DNA of 64,000 nt from Stappia indica (GCF_009789575.1 NZ_CP046908.1:4183001-4247000), one strand, 5' to 3'; positions 8,037 through 17,113 are shown, counted from the first letter of the stretch. Notes: generated by a model not told the origin, from the sequence alone. Translations and numbers: made by a program.

Positions 8037-10310
8037 ATGACCGTGCATGAACGCGACTGGGACGCATTCGTCACGCTGAAGGACGACGGCAAGGCGCATA
8101 TGGACCTGGCCGTCGAAGGGGTGACCTGTGCCGCCTGCATGGCCGAGATCGAGCATGGCCTTGCGCTCGTGCCCGGCGTCGAGAAGGCCCGCCTCAACCT
8201 GACCAGCCATCGCCTTGCCGTCGACTGGCGGCAGGAGGAGACGGACGCCGAGCGGATCATCGACGTCCTGTCGCGGCTCGGCTACCGGGCCCATCCTTTC
8301 GACCCGGCGGACGTGCGCGAGCGCTCGGATGCGGCGGGGCGCGAATTGTTGCGCGCGCTGGCCGTCTCGGGCTTTGCCATGATGAACATCATGCTGCTGT
8401 CGGTCTCGGTCTGGTCGGGCAATGCCAGCGGCATCGAGCCGGAAACGCGCGACTTCTTCCACTGGGTCTCGGCGCTGATCGCGCTGCCGGCCGCCGTCTA
8501 TGCCGGCCGGCCGTTCCTGCGCTCGGCCTTCGCAGCGCTTGCCGCGCGCCGGCTCAACATGGATGTGCCGATCGTCATCGGCGTCAGTCTCGCGCTGTTC
8601 CTGTCGGTCATGCAGACCGTCCAGTCGGCCCACCATGCCTATTTCGAATCCGCCGTGATGCTGCTGTTCTTCCTGCTGATCGGCCGCTATCTCGACCATA
8701 CGATGCGCCGGCGGACCCGCGCCTTCGCCGAGAATATCGCCGCGCTCAAGGCTGAGACGGCGGTGCTGCAGCGCCCCGACGGCTCCTTGCGCGAGGTGCC
8801 GCTGTCGCGGGTCGAGCCGGGCGCGCTGATCCATGTGCGCGCCGGCGAGCGCGTGCCGCTGGACGGGCGCATCATTAGCGGCCAGTCCGAGATCGACCAG
8901 AGCCTTGTCACCGGCGAGACGGCGCTGGCCTCCGTCGGGCCGGGCGATCCGGTCTATGCCGGCACCACCAACGCCTCCGCCAGCCTCACCGTGCAGGTGA
9001 CGGTCGCCTCCGGCGCGACGTTGCTCGACGAGGTGACGCGCCTTTTGGAAACCGCCGCGCAGGCGCGCTCGCGCTATGTCCAGCTCGCCGACCGGGTGGC
9101 GCGGCTTTATTCGCCAGTCGTGCATCTGGCCGCGCTTCTCACCTTCGCCGGCTGGTATCTCCTTGGTGCCGACTGGCAGCATGCGCTGGTGATCGCGATT
9201 TCGGTGCTGATCATCACCTGTCCCTGCGCGCTCGGCCTTGCCGTTCCGGCGGTGCAGGTCGTCACGTCCGGGCTCCTGTTCCGCGCCGGCGTGCTGCTGC
9301 ATTCGGGCGATGCCATCGAGCGTCTGGCCGAGGCCGACACCATCGTCTTCGACAAGACCGGCACGCTGACGTTGCCGCTGCCGGCCGTCTCGGGCGCGGG
9401 CGACATCGACTCGACGGTGCTGCAACTGGCCGGCCGCCTGGCCCTGGCGAGCCGCCATCCGCTCGCCGGCGCCCTGGCGCGGGCCTCAGGTGCCGCCGTA
9501 CCGCTGGAAAACGTCCGCGAGACGCCGGGCGAGGGCATCAGCGCCGAATTCGAGGGGCGGGAACTGCGCCTCGGCAGCGCCCGTTTTTGCGGCATGGAGG
9601 AGGCCGTTGTGACGGACTTCGCTCGCCGGCATCCGGGCAGCTCGCTGATCGCCTTCCGCAACGGGGATGCTCCGGCGGTGCCCTTCGCCGTCGGCCAGCG
9701 GCTGCGGCCGGACGCGGTCGAGACCGTGGCGCGGCTGCGCCGCGAGGGCTACCGGCTGTCGATCCTGTCCGGCGACCGAACGGCTCCGGTGGAGGATGTG
9801 GCGCGCGAGCTCGGCATCGACGACTGGGCCGCGGAGCTGACCCCGACCGCCAAGATCGCCCGGCTGGAACAACTGGCCGGGGAGGGGCGCAAGGTGCTGA
9901 TGGCGGGCGACGGGCTCAACGACGCCCCGGCGCTTGCCGCCGCCCATGTCTCGATCTCGCCGGTGACGGCGGTGCATGTGGCGCAGGCCGCCGCTGATGC
10001 CGTGTTCCTGGGCGACAGGCTGGCGCCCGTTGCCGATGCGCTCACGCATGCCCGCCGCGCGCACCGGGCGATGGTGCAGAACCTGCGCTTCTCCGTGCTC
10101 TACAATTTCGTCGCCGTGCCCTTTGCGGTGGCCGGCTTCGTCACGCCGCTCTGGGCCGCGCTCGCCATGTCTTCGTCCTCGCTGGTGGTGACGCTGAATG
10201 CGCTGCGCCTGCGGCTGTCGCGCCAGCGCGAGATCGCGACCGCATCTCCGGCAGCGACTGCCGAGGCGCTGCCTTCCGCAGCCGCCAGGCTCGAAAGGGA
10301 GGCCGCCTGA
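8037..10310 (+). CDS. ccoI: Copper-translocating P-type ATPase CcoI/FixI
   Basis: 757 residues. An N-terminal heavy-metal-associated domain carries CAAC (residues 31-34), followed by the P1B-ATPase core: ion-site CPC at 395-397, phosphorylated Asp439 in DKTGTLT, and the hinge motif GDGLNDAPAL. CcoI exports copper across the inner membrane for insertion into the CcoN binuclear centre, distinct from detoxifying CopA. It starts 30 bp after ccoH and its stop codon overlaps the ccoS start. Confidence 0.97.
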   Translation: MTVHERDWDAFVTLKDDGKAHMDLAVEGVTCAACMAEIEHGLALVPGVEKARLNLTSHRLAVDWRQEETDAERIIDVLSRLGYRAHPFDPADVRERSDAAGRELLRALAVSGFAMMNIMLLSVSVWSGNASGIEPETRDFFHWVSALIALPAAVYAGRPFLRSAFAALAARRLNMDVPIVIGVSLALFLSVMQTVQSAHHAYFESAVMLLFFLLIGRYLDHTMRRRTRAFAENIAALKAETAVLQRPDGSLREVPLSRVEPGALIHVRAGERVPLDGRIISGQSEIDQSLVTGETALASVGPGDPVYAGTTNASASLTVQVTVASGATLLDEVTRLLETAAQARSRYVQLADRVARLYSPVVHLAALLTFAGWYLLGADWQHALVIAISVLIITCPCALGLAVPAVQVVTSGLLFRAGVLLHSGDAIERLAEADTIVFDKTGTLTLPLPAVSGAGDIDSTVLQLAGRLALASRHPLAGALARASGAAVPLENVRETPGEGISAEFEGRELRLGSARFCGMEEAVVTDFARRHPGSSLIAFRNGDAPAVPFAVGQRLRPDAVETVARLRREGYRLSILSGDRTAPVEDVARELGIDDWAAELTPTAKIARLEQLAGEGRKVLMAGDGLNDAPALAAAHVSISPVTAVHVAQAAADAVFLGDRLAPVADALTHARRAHRAMVQNLRFSVLYNFVAVPFAVAGFVTPLWAALAMSSSSLVVTLNALRLRLSRQREIATASPAATAEALPSAAARLEREAA

Positions 10311-10486
10311 TGGACGTGCTGATCTATCTCATTCCCGTTGCGCTGGTGCTCGGCCTTCTCGGTCTCGCCGGGTTCCTGTGGTCGCTCAAGTCCGGCCAGT
10401 ACGATGACCTGGAGGGGGCCAAGTACCGGATCCTGCAGGATGACGACCTGCCGGAGGGAGACGGCAAAAACGACGAGCGGGGCTAA
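10310..10486 (+). CDS. ccoS: cbb3 oxidase maturation protein CcoS
   Basis: 58 residues. Starts with ATG overlapping the ccoI stop by one base (TGATG), which implies translational coupling. It has a single N-terminal transmembrane helix and then the family signature WSLKSGQYDDLEGAKYRIL. CcoS is required for cofactor insertion into cbb3 oxidase. The short acidic tail (DDDLPEGDGKNDERG) is variable in the family. Confidence 0.95.
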   Translation: MDVLIYLIPVALVLGLLGLAGFLWSLKSGQYDDLEGAKYRILQDDDLPEGDGKNDERG

Positions 10487-10536
10487 CCGTTATTTCAGAT
10501 TTCCCGTGCCATATGGTCTGGCACCGGAGGTTGAAC

Positions 10537-11037
10537 GTGTCGCTTGATCTGGCATCCCTGACCTTTCTTCTCGTCGAAGACAGCGCCTACATGCGCACGA
10601 TCCTGCGCACCATGCTGCAGGGGTTCGGCGCGCGGCGGATCGTCGAGGCGGAAGATGGCGCATCCGGCCTGGAGGCCATGGAGCGCGCCAATCCGGACAT
10701 CCTGATTCTCGATTGGGTGATGCCGATCCTCGACGGCGCCGACATGGTGCGCATGATCCGCAACCCGCACAATCCCTTCGCCTATATCCCGATCATCATG
10801 GTCACCGGCCATACCGAGCGCAGCCGCATCATCGAGGCGCGGCGGCTCGGCGTGCACGAGTTGCTGTCCAAGCCGATCTCGGCCAAGGCGCTCTACCAGC
10901 GCGTCAACAGCGTGATCATGCAGCCGCGGGATTTCGTGAAGACGCCCAGCTACTTCGGTCCCGCCCCCCGGGAGATCCGCAACCGGCAGAAGATCTGGCA
11001 GGGGATGGAAAACGGCGAGGACGGGCAGGCGGCCTGA
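10537..11037 (+). CDS. Single-domain CheY-like response regulator
   Basis: 166 residues from GTG at 10537, chosen for GGAGG six bases upstream; the ATG at 10513 has no ribosome site. A receiver domain occupies about residues 8-125: acidic pair Glu14-Asp15, phosphoacceptor Asp59, switch Thr90 and Lys112. The remaining 40 or so residues are a basic tail with no recognised output domain. It probably works as a phosphorelay intermediate or protein-binding regulator. No histidine kinase gene is nearby, so its partner is unknown. It starts 50 bp after ccoS. Confidence 0.88.
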   Translation: MSLDLASLTFLLVEDSAYMRTILRTMLQGFGARRIVEAEDGASGLEAMERANPDILILDWVMPILDGADMVRMIRNPHNPFAYIPIIMVTGHTERSRIIEARRLGVHELLSKPISAKALYQRVNSVIMQPRDFVKTPSYFGPAPREIRNRQKIWQGMENGEDGQAA

Positions 11038-11133
11038 GCGCCATTGCCTGCGGCGATTGCCGACAGACCTGGAAACGCATCAAGACAGCGCCGGCGGCTG
11101 CGACATCGGCGGCGAAAACAGGCTCGTGCTCTA

Positions 11134-11954
11134 AGGCCTGTGGGGATTCATCGTGAGTTGATGACGGCGGCGGTGAGGTAGATCATGGCCTCGAAGCTCT
11201 GATCGGTTTTGCAGGCGCGCATGGCGATGCGTTTGAACTCCTTGAGTTTGCAGAAGAAGTTTTCGATCAGATGGCGCCATTTGTACATCTCGACGTCGAG
11301 CGGGATGGGCTTGGCGCGGCGTGGGTGCTGCGAGATGACGATCTTCGCGCCGCGTTCATTGAGGTTGGCGACAATGTCGTTGCTATCGAAAGCCTTGTCA
11401 GCGAGCAGAGCTCCGAACTCGACGCCGTCGATGAGCGGGGCAACGCCAACGGTGTCGAAGCGGTGGCCGGGCATCAGGCGGAAGCGGACAAGGTTCCCGA
11501 GCCCATCAGTCAGGGCCAGAACCTTGGTCGTCATGCCGCCTTTGGAGCGGCCTATGGCCTGGCTCTGAGTCCCCCTTTTGCGCCCTGACCGTGCCGGTGA
11601 ACCTTGACGATGGTGGCATCAATCATGGCGTATTCCATGTCCGGCTCATCCGACAGAGCATCGAAAATCCGCTTGAAAACGTCGGCTTTGCGCCAGTCGC
11701 TGAACCGCCGGAACGCCGTACTCCAGTTGCCGAACATGGCAGGCAGATCACGCCACGGACTACCCGTGCGAGCAATCCACAGCACCGCCTCCATGAACAG
11801 TCGGTTGTTACCCCCGCTGCGTCCAGGGTCCGTCGGCTTGCCCAAACAGTGCGGTTCCATCTTCGCCCATTGGGCGTCGGTCAGTACGAAGCGTTCCATC
11901 CGGAGTGTGAATCACATCTCCGGCAAAATGGGAATCCTGAATCCCCACAGGCCT
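11134..11954 (-). mobile_element. IS5-family insertion sequence (821 bp)
   Basis: Perfect 17 bp terminal inverted repeats (11134-11150, AGGCCTGTGGGGATTCA, and its complement 11938-11954), flanked by TA on both sides (11132-11133 and 11955-11956). It holds one transposase gene in two frames. The structure, size and 2 bp TA duplication fit the IS427-like group of the IS5 family. The element appears intact. Confidence 0.9.
11148..11899 (-). CDS. IS5-family DDE transposase made by -1 frameshifting
   Basis: The first frame (11899 down to 11552) begins MERFVLTDAQWAKMEPHCLG and encodes the N-terminal DNA-binding part and first catalytic region (MIDATIVKVHRHGQGAKGG). The second frame (from about 11577 to 11148) carries the rest, including the LADKAFDSND and HLIENFFCKLKEFKRIA motifs of IS5 transposases. 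The frames join at a slippery AAAAGGGGG (11572-11580 on the minus strand): a -1 shift there gives a continuous KGGTQSQAIGRSKGG. This is the normal expression mode in this group, so the gene is probably functional. Confidence 0.87.
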
Positions 11955-11956
11955 TA

Positions 11957-12220
11957 GGTCGTGGACTCATAATTGTGCCGGAAACGGCGTCTGGCCCGGC
12001 AATGATATGCCAGGAGGAGCGTGATGGCCGGGGCAGGTCCCCCGGCCGAGCGGTCCGACGCCGCAGATCGAAGTCGGGCCGACGCCCTTTGGGTCTGGGC
12101 GAACCTGCCGGCAACAGCGTCGCAAGACCTTGAAAACCGGACGGTTTCCTGCGGACTTGCTCCTTGTATCCGATCAGGTTCGTGCAGACTGTTTCTCGCC
12201 AGAATTATGAGTTCACGACC
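11957..12220. mobile_element. MITE-like element, 264 bp
   Basis: Terminal inverted repeats of 18 bp (11957-11974 and 12203-12220, 17 of 18 identical), beginning GGTCGTGGACTCATAATT and flanked by TA at both ends. No transposase reading frame is recognisable inside. It is best read as a non-autonomous derivative of a TA-targeting IS. Its left TA is the same dinucleotide that forms the right flank of the neighbouring IS5-type element. Confidence 0.7.
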
Positions 12221-12426
12221 TAGGTCTCGTCCTGCGGTGGGCCGTCCGTATCGCGCTGCCCGGCCGCCTTGCGCCGGCGAAGATTGGCGCGCAGCGCCGC
12301 GGCAAGACGAGCCTCGCGGGCTTCGTCGCGGCCGCCCGGCTTGCGGCCTGCGGGCTTTGCGCCGCCGCCTGCCTTCGCCGTGTCGTCCGTCTGTCGGGTG
12401 CGGTCTGTCACGCGAGCGTCTCGCAT
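12220..12426 (-). CDS. Small conserved alphaproteobacterial protein of unknown function
   Basis: 68 residues, very basic, disordered N-terminus, with a conserved-looking helix RLAAALRANLRRRKAAG near the C-terminus. Small proteins with this RLxxxLRANLRRRKxQ pattern recur in alphaproteobacteria, which is why I call it real. The function is unknown. The stop codon (TAG) is formed by bases 12222-12220 and includes the TA flank of the MITE-like element, so the last residues may have been changed by that insertion. An alternative GTG start lies 15 bases downstream. Confidence 0.6.
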   Translation of the reverse strand: MRDARVTDRTRQTDDTAKAGGGAKPAGRKPGGRDEAREARLAAALRANLRRRKAAGQRDTDGPPQDET

Positions 12427-12616
12427 CCTTCGTTCGAGTGTCCTGAGCCTTCACGATATGCCGGAAAAGCCGGTCTTCTGGCAAGGCCGGGCGGCGATGC
12501 GGCGGGGTGTTCGGCAGGCTTTGCGCCGGACGGAGGCATGGGGCGTGGATTGCAGTGTCAAAACCGGTGAACCCCTCTTGACCATGCCGGAATTTGCGCA
12601 TACACCCGCGCTCATC

Positions 12617-12691
<75 letters not shown>

Positions 12692-12742
12692 TTCTTTCCC
12701 CCTGAAATCGCTATTTCTCGTGCTTTTCAGCCGCTTGCATAC

Positions 12743-13025
12743 ATGCTGCGTATGCAAAGATGCATGCAAACGAGCATGTGGTTGCAGCAAGGTTCGGCAC
12801 CTTCATCAGGCTCCCGCGGTCGATTCTACGCGAGAGTGAGCGTCTCGGCTGAACTGCGCGCCGCGCTCGGCAAGCGTGAGCTTTTGAAAGCCCTGGGAGG
12901 TGATCGCCGGCTTCAATCGGCAGATCGAGAACGCTCGGGCAGGGTTGCTGAGTGAACGCTCTACAACGCCTGTCAGGGAACAAGCCGCCGATATCGCTCA
13001 TGAAAGGCTCATCGGCCGCTTACGC
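12743..13025 (+). pseudogene. Tyrosine-type integrase remnant
   Basis: Directly after the tRNA, a frame beginning near 12743 contains FYARVSVSAELRAALGK and RELLKALGG, the N-terminal core-binding pattern of phage-type integrases (DUF6538-like). The frame stops at 12955. A shifted frame continues with VREQAADIAHERLIGRL, which also looks integrase-like. No catalytic domain remains. The position right beside a tRNA 3' end is where an island integrase is expected. Decayed and non-functional. Confidence 0.6.
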
Positions 13026-13139
13026 CGCATGAGATGCCACCCCAGAAGGTCCGGTTCGGGGCGCTCCAAAGTCGGGTAGCACGTCGAAACCGCGGAAAAC
13101 TCCAGTTTCGAACGATCCAGCGTTCAGGGGGCAGAGCAA

Positions 13140-13303
13140 CAAAGGGCGGAAGCACGAAGCGCTGCAGGTTCAACGAAGAGCAGATCATTGCGATCTTGAA
13201 GGAGCAGGGGGCCGCGCTCGGGGCGGCGGACCTGTGCCGCAAGCACGGCATCAGCAGAGCGACCTTCTACAAGTGGAAGGCCAAGTGTGGCAGCCCCGAC
13301 GCG
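13140..13303 (+). pseudogene. IS3-family OrfA transposase fragment
   Basis: The translation contains RFNEEQIIAILKEQGA, ADLCRKHGISRATFYKWKAK, the helix-turn-helix of IS3-type OrfA proteins. It has no proper start codon, lacks the leucine-zipper part and has no OrfB partner. After about 13303 similarity stops. It is a relic inside the island. Confidence 0.75.
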
Positions 13304-13368
13304 GAAGGCGTCCGACCGCAATCGCAAGCGGCGCGGTCGGACGATCGGCTTGCGTCGTGTCCTGGATG

Positions 13369-13959
13369 TCAGAACCAGGCGTTCTCTGCTCCTGCTGCGA
13401 CCGTGGAAAGACGCACAGGATCGGTCTGCAAGCGATGCCAGCGGCGGTCCATGTAGACAAGGGTGTCCTGGGTCGAGGCATGGCCTTCTTCCATGGGCGC
13501 GCCTTCCAGAAGTTCGGCGGCCAGCAGGGTCGCCCCGTCCAGGGTAAGCCGACCCAGAACACGTGCTCGGAACCAGGTTCGAACCTCGCGGTAGCGCGGT
13601 TCTCCGGTGGCCAGCCGCTCCCAATCCATCTCCGGGCCGAAGCGGTCCGCTCCCGGAGCGGCGACCGTCTTGACCAGATCGAGGTTGGAGAACCGTAGCA
13701 AGTGCACCACGACCGTGTCCGCGCTCAGCAGCGCTGCGCCGGAGCCTGACCGGCCCGAGACCGAAAAGGCGACGATCGGCGGCTCTGCATTGACCGAGAT
13801 CAGGGAACTCACGGTCAGCGCAACGGGGCCAGAACCTGGATCGGCGGTCACGATGGCGACACCCGCAGGATGTCCGCGGAACGCATTGCGGAATGCCGCC
13901 GAAAGGAAAGCCGGTCCGTTTTCGGCGGGGCGGATGAGAGAGGGGGACGGCTGGGTCAC
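13369..13959 (-). CDS. Flavin reductase-like FMN-binding protein
   Basis: 196 residues of the flavin reductase fold: FRGHPAGVAIVTADPGSGPVALTVSSLISVNAEPP is the characteristic core, given here across its N-terminal strands. It starts at a GTG overlapping the stop of the upstream hydrolase (GTGA). Such proteins use NAD(P)H to supply reduced FMN or FAD to a partner monooxygenase. The natural partner is the acyl-CoA-dehydrogenase-fold protein at 15840-17078. It replaces a family such as HpaC/HsaB functionally; exact orthology is not claimed. Confidence 0.85.
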   Translation of the reverse strand: MTQPSPSLIRPAENGPAFLSAAFRNAFRGHPAGVAIVTADPGSGPVALTVSSLISVNAEPPIVAFSVSGRSGSGAALLSADTVVVHLLRFSNLDLVKTVAAPGADRFGPEMDWERLATGEPRYREVRTWFRARVLGRLTLDGATLLAAELLEGAPMEEGHASTQDTLVYMDRRWHRLQTDPVRLSTVAAGAENAWF

Positions 13960-14744
13960 GAGGCGAGAAAATCTCCGATACGGCGCATGGTTTCCGCCTT
14001 TTCATGCGCCACCAGGTGGCCGGCATCCTCTACGAGCAGGGACCGCGCATGAGGAAGCGCATCGCACCAGAGCGGCAACTGAGAGGCGGGCAGAAGGCGG
14101 TCTTTGTTACCCCAGACGACAAGGGCGGGACATGTGATGCGTGCAAGCATCCTGCGAAGGTTGGGGTGGCCGAAGCCCAGGGGCGCAGCGACCCGGCCGA
14201 CGAGATCGCCCTCGCGGGCACGTTCCGCAGCGAAGGCGGCAGCCGCGTCCGGGTCGGATCCGTCGGGGAAGTACCGCGCCGCGACCGCCGGATCATGCGA
14301 GAGGTAGGCGGGAAGTTCTGCTGGCGGAATGGTGGGGATCGGGGTCATGGGATGCGCCGGGTCGTTCAGTCCCGCCGGAGCTATCAGAACGATGCGGTCG
14401 AATTTCTCGCGCGCCACGGCCGCGAGCTCCGCCGCAAGCCAGCCTCCCATGGAAAAGCCCACAAGATGGGGCCGGACCTCGAGATCGAGAGTGTCGAGCA
14501 GATCGAGGTAATGGGTCACCAGGTCGGTCATGCCGGCAACGTGATCCGCCGACCCGGACCGTCCCATGCCTGGATGATGCGGACAAATGACCTTGAAGCG
14601 GTCGGCAAGCCCGTCAACGAAATCGAAGCCCTCGAGAGTGGAGGCGCCGTGCAGAAAGATCACCGGGTGCCCTTGTCCGACGTGTTGGACATGGGTTGGT
14701 ACACCGCCCACCAGGAGCGTCTGTTCCTCGAATTTCACGGCCAT
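13956..14744 (-). CDS. Alpha/beta-fold hydrolase
   Basis: 262 residues. HG oxyanion strand (IFLHGAS), nucleophile elbow GFSMGG near residue 97, Asp in WGNKDRLLP and His in DAGHLVAHE complete the expected triad. Similar enzymes act as C-C or ester hydrolases in ring-degradation pathways, which would fit the neighbouring flavin monooxygenase. The substrate is not identifiable. It overlaps the flavin reductase gene by four bases, so the two are translationally coupled. Confidence 0.88.
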   Translation of the reverse strand: MAVKFEEQTLLVGGVPTHVQHVGQGHPVIFLHGASTLEGFDFVDGLADRFKVICPHHPGMGRSGSADHVAGMTDLVTHYLDLLDTLDLEVRPHLVGFSMGGWLAAELAAVAREKFDRIVLIAPAGLNDPAHPMTPIPTIPPAELPAYLSHDPAVAARYFPDGSDPDAAAAFAAERAREGDLVGRVAAPLGFGHPNLRRMLARITCPALVVWGNKDRLLPASQLPLWCDALPHARSLLVEDAGHLVAHEKAETMRRIGDFLAS

Positions 14745-14893
14745 GCGGAAGTGTCCTTTCTATCGGTTTTGGAAGGTGAGGCTGTCCGTTCGCCCTGCGG
14801 GGAGCAGGGCGTGACAGCCATTTCGGAGGGGCGGGTCTCGGGTTCGGATTTCAGGCGCGATAACCAGCGCGGGATCCGTCGCGAAGTCTGGCG

Positions 14894-15649
14894 TCAGGCA
14901 TCGGGGCGGCGCGGAGCGAAACTGCCTGCCTGTGCGATCAGGGCTCCGAGCTGCGTGCGGTTGCGCACACTGAAGCGCCGGCAGAGGATCGCGACATATT
15001 CCTTTACAGTGTGCTCGGAGAGGCCCAGTTCGCGCGCGACGGCCTTGTTGGATAAGCCCTGCCGGACGAGTATGGCTACCTCTGCTTGCCTCTGCGGTAA
15101 TCGCAAGCCGGGCTCAGTCTGGCCGACCGTGGGGAGAAGCCGTGGAAGGGCGACGGAGGCAGCCCGGCACAGAAGCGCCATGTCCTGCTTCATGCGTGCG
15201 GTATAGGGTCTGTCGTCACGATCCGTCGCGGTGTAGAGGACGCCAGCGACCTCCCCCTCATGCAACAGCGGGCCACACATGTTGGAACAAAGGCCCCACC
15301 CCCTCAGCAGTTCATAGGAGCGGCTCCGGCGCCAGCCGTGCGTGCCGTAGAAACCGGGGCCGTCAAGAACATCGGGAGCTTCGCTGAGGCGCTCAAGGTA
15401 GGGATCGCTAACGCCAAGGCCGCTGCGATACTCTCCCAACAGACCGACGGGCACGTTCGTGCTGCCCAGAAGCTGGGGACGCCCGGCGACCACCAGATAG
15501 ATCCCGACGACCCCGGATCCGGTGATACGGGCCAGGGCCGCGCCACAGGCTTCGCTGAGGTTCTGGGGGGTGGCCGCCTCGGCCACGGAAATCAGAAGGT
15601 CCGCGGTCGACCGCAGATTCGGGCCTGATGCATCCTCCGAAAAACTCAT
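14894..15649 (-). CDS. LuxR-type regulator with N-terminal sensor domain
   Basis: 251 residues from the ATG at 15649, which follows GGGAGG closely; an ATG 15 bases upstream would overlap that site. About residues 15-170 look like a GAF-type sensor. The C-terminus is a LuxR/NarL helix-turn-helix (LSNKAVARELGLSEHTVKEYVAILCRRF). It lacks the acyl-homoserine-lactone binding signature, so quorum sensing is not implied. It lies between the hydrolase/reductase pair and the divergent monooxygenase operon and probably regulates both. Confidence 0.87.
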   Translation of the reverse strand: MSFSEDASGPNLRSTADLLISVAEAATPQNLSEACGAALARITGSGVVGIYLVVAGRPQLLGSTNVPVGLLGEYRSGLGVSDPYLERLSEAPDVLDGPGFYGTHGWRRSRSYELLRGWGLCSNMCGPLLHEGEVAGVLYTATDRDDRPYTARMKQDMALLCRAASVALPRLLPTVGQTEPGLRLPQRQAEVAILVRQGLSNKAVARELGLSEHTVKEYVAILCRRFSVRNRTQLGALIAQAGSFAPRRPDA

Positions 15650-15722
15650 GGGCCTCCCTCCCATTTGTTCTGACGGCCGTCGGCGCGACTTGTCGCCGGC
15701 GCCAGTCGAAGGTTAGCCGCAA

Positions 15723-15755
15723 CACGTTCGTGCCGACACCCCCCGGGTTAGGGGG
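15723..15755. promoter_or_regulatory. Candidate operator in the luxR-monooxygenase divergent region
   Basis: Two short inverted repeats sit in the 190 bp divergent gap: CACG-TT-CGTG (15723-15732) and CCCCC-N6-GGGGG (15740-15755). Either could be a binding site for the adjacent LuxR-type regulator. This is inferred only from symmetry and position. Confidence 0.3.
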
Positions 15756-15839
15756 ATTGCGGGACATCCGTTCGGCCGCCGAACCTCACAGGGAGGATCG
15801 GCCGGAACCCCGGCATGATCACGCCTGTGGAGGAGTTTG

Positions 15840-17078
15840 ATGAACATGAGTGTAGTGAAACCGGGCCTGTCGGAGGGGCCCGATCTGGCAACGCTTGCCG
15901 CCAATCTGGAACAGATCCTGCCCCTGGTGGAGGAGCGGGCGCCGGAGGCCGAAGCCCAGGGCAGCCTGACCGACGACGTGGTGGCGGCGCTGCGCAAGTC
16001 CGGCATCTACACGATGCTGTTCCCCCGGGAGGTCGGTGGTTCAGACGTCAGCCTGGCCGACGCAATGCCGCTGATCGAGAAGCTGTCCCATGCCCATGCT
16101 TCCGCCGGCTGGTGCGCCAATGTGAACAACATGGAGGGTGCGACCATGGCCCTCTACATTCCCGACAGCGGCATCGAACGCGTTTTCGCGAACGGGGCGG
16201 ATGTGACGGTCGCGGGAAACGGGGTGCCGCGCGGGTTCGCCCGGAAAGTGGCGGGGGGGTACGAGATCTGGGGCAACTGGGCCTTTGGCAGCGGCATCTG
16301 CCATGCGGAGTGGATCCACACCGGCGGCTTTCTTGTCGACGACGAGAAGCAGATGATCTTCGGTCCGACCGGCAGCCCCCGTGTCGTTCTCGTACATCAT
16401 CCGCGCAGCACAATCCGGCTTAAGGGCGAGTGGGATGTTTTGGGTCTGAAGGCGACAGGCAGCTACGACTACGAGGTGGCTGAGGGTGAGACGATCTTCG
16501 TTCCGGACGAACTGGTCTACGACTTCGACAATGCGGTTCCCTTGCGCGGTGGGCCGCAGGGGCAGCTGGGCCTCGCAGGCTATAGCGCTTGGGCTCATTC
16601 AAGTTGGGCGCTGGGGGTCGGACGGCGCATGCTCGACGAACTCGTAAAGGTTGCGCGCAACCGCCGCGACGCGTTCGGCAAGACCGTGGACAGCGCGAGC
16701 TTCAAGTATCAGCTGGCTCTGGTCGAGGCACGCTATCGTGCTGCGCGCGCCTATGCACACGAGACCTGGCGCGGGATCTGCCTTGGACTGGAGCAGAGCG
16801 GAACGGTGACCCAGGATCAGATGACCGATGCCAAGCTCGTGTTGCGTCACGTTCATGACGTGGTTTCCGACGTTGCCACCTTCGCCCATCGCTCCGCGCG
16901 CAGCGCCTCGCTCTACAACACGGTCATGCAACGGTGCTACCGCGACATCCACTCCGGCACCCAGCACATCCTGATGGCCGATCAGATCATCGAGGAATGC
17001 GGCCGGCAGATCCTCGGTGCGACGGACCCTGAAGCCAAGTGGACCGTCTTCGGCGTCGCTGACGGCGGAAAAGCGTGA
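15840..17078 (+). CDS. Acyl-CoA dehydrogenase-fold flavin monooxygenase (group D, HsaA/HpaB-like)
   Basis: 412 residues from the ATG at 15840 (GGAGGAG just upstream). The fold has acyl-CoA dehydrogenase N-, middle and C-terminal domains: GFAGS-like WGNWAFGSG, the middle-domain WDVLGLKATGSYDYEV, and a helical C-terminus with RRDAFGKTVDSASFKYQLALV. There is no catalytic Glu context typical of true dehydrogenases. With a flavin reductase 1.9 kb away and an alpha/beta hydrolase beside it, the best reading is the oxygenase of a two-component FMNH2-dependent monooxygenase. The substrate, perhaps aromatic, is unknown. Starts the cupin operon. Confidence 0.8.
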   Translation: MNMSVVKPGLSEGPDLATLAANLEQILPLVEERAPEAEAQGSLTDDVVAALRKSGIYTMLFPREVGGSDVSLADAMPLIEKLSHAHASAGWCANVNNMEGATMALYIPDSGIERVFANGADVTVAGNGVPRGFARKVAGGYEIWGNWAFGSGICHAEWIHTGGFLVDDEKQMIFGPTGSPRVVLVHHPRSTIRLKGEWDVLGLKATGSYDYEVAEGETIFVPDELVYDFDNAVPLRGGPQGQLGLAGYSAWAHSSWALGVGRRMLDELVKVARNRRDAFGKTVDSASFKYQLALVEARYRAARAYAHETWRGICLGLEQSGTVTQDQMTDAKLVLRHVHDVVSDVATFAHRSARSASLYNTVMQRCYRDIHSGTQHILMADQIIEECGRQILGATDPEAKWTVFGVADGGKA

Positions 17079-17113
17079 CGCGAGCCCTCCCCATTCTTGA
17101 AGGAAAGTAGCCA

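Noticed and set aside
5817-9458. A 1,213-codon open frame on the minus strand opposite ccoG, ccoH and ccoI
   Set aside because: It mirrors well-supported cco genes, has no recognisable domain and an Arg/Gly/His-rich composition typical of antisense frames in GC-rich DNA.
11590-12133. A plus-strand open frame across the IS right end and MITE
   Set aside because: It crosses the IS boundary and inverted repeats and is antisense to the transposase.
14894-15649. LuxR-type protein as a quorum-sensing receptor
   Set aside because: The N-terminal domain lacks the autoinducer-binding pattern, and no LuxI-type gene is nearby.
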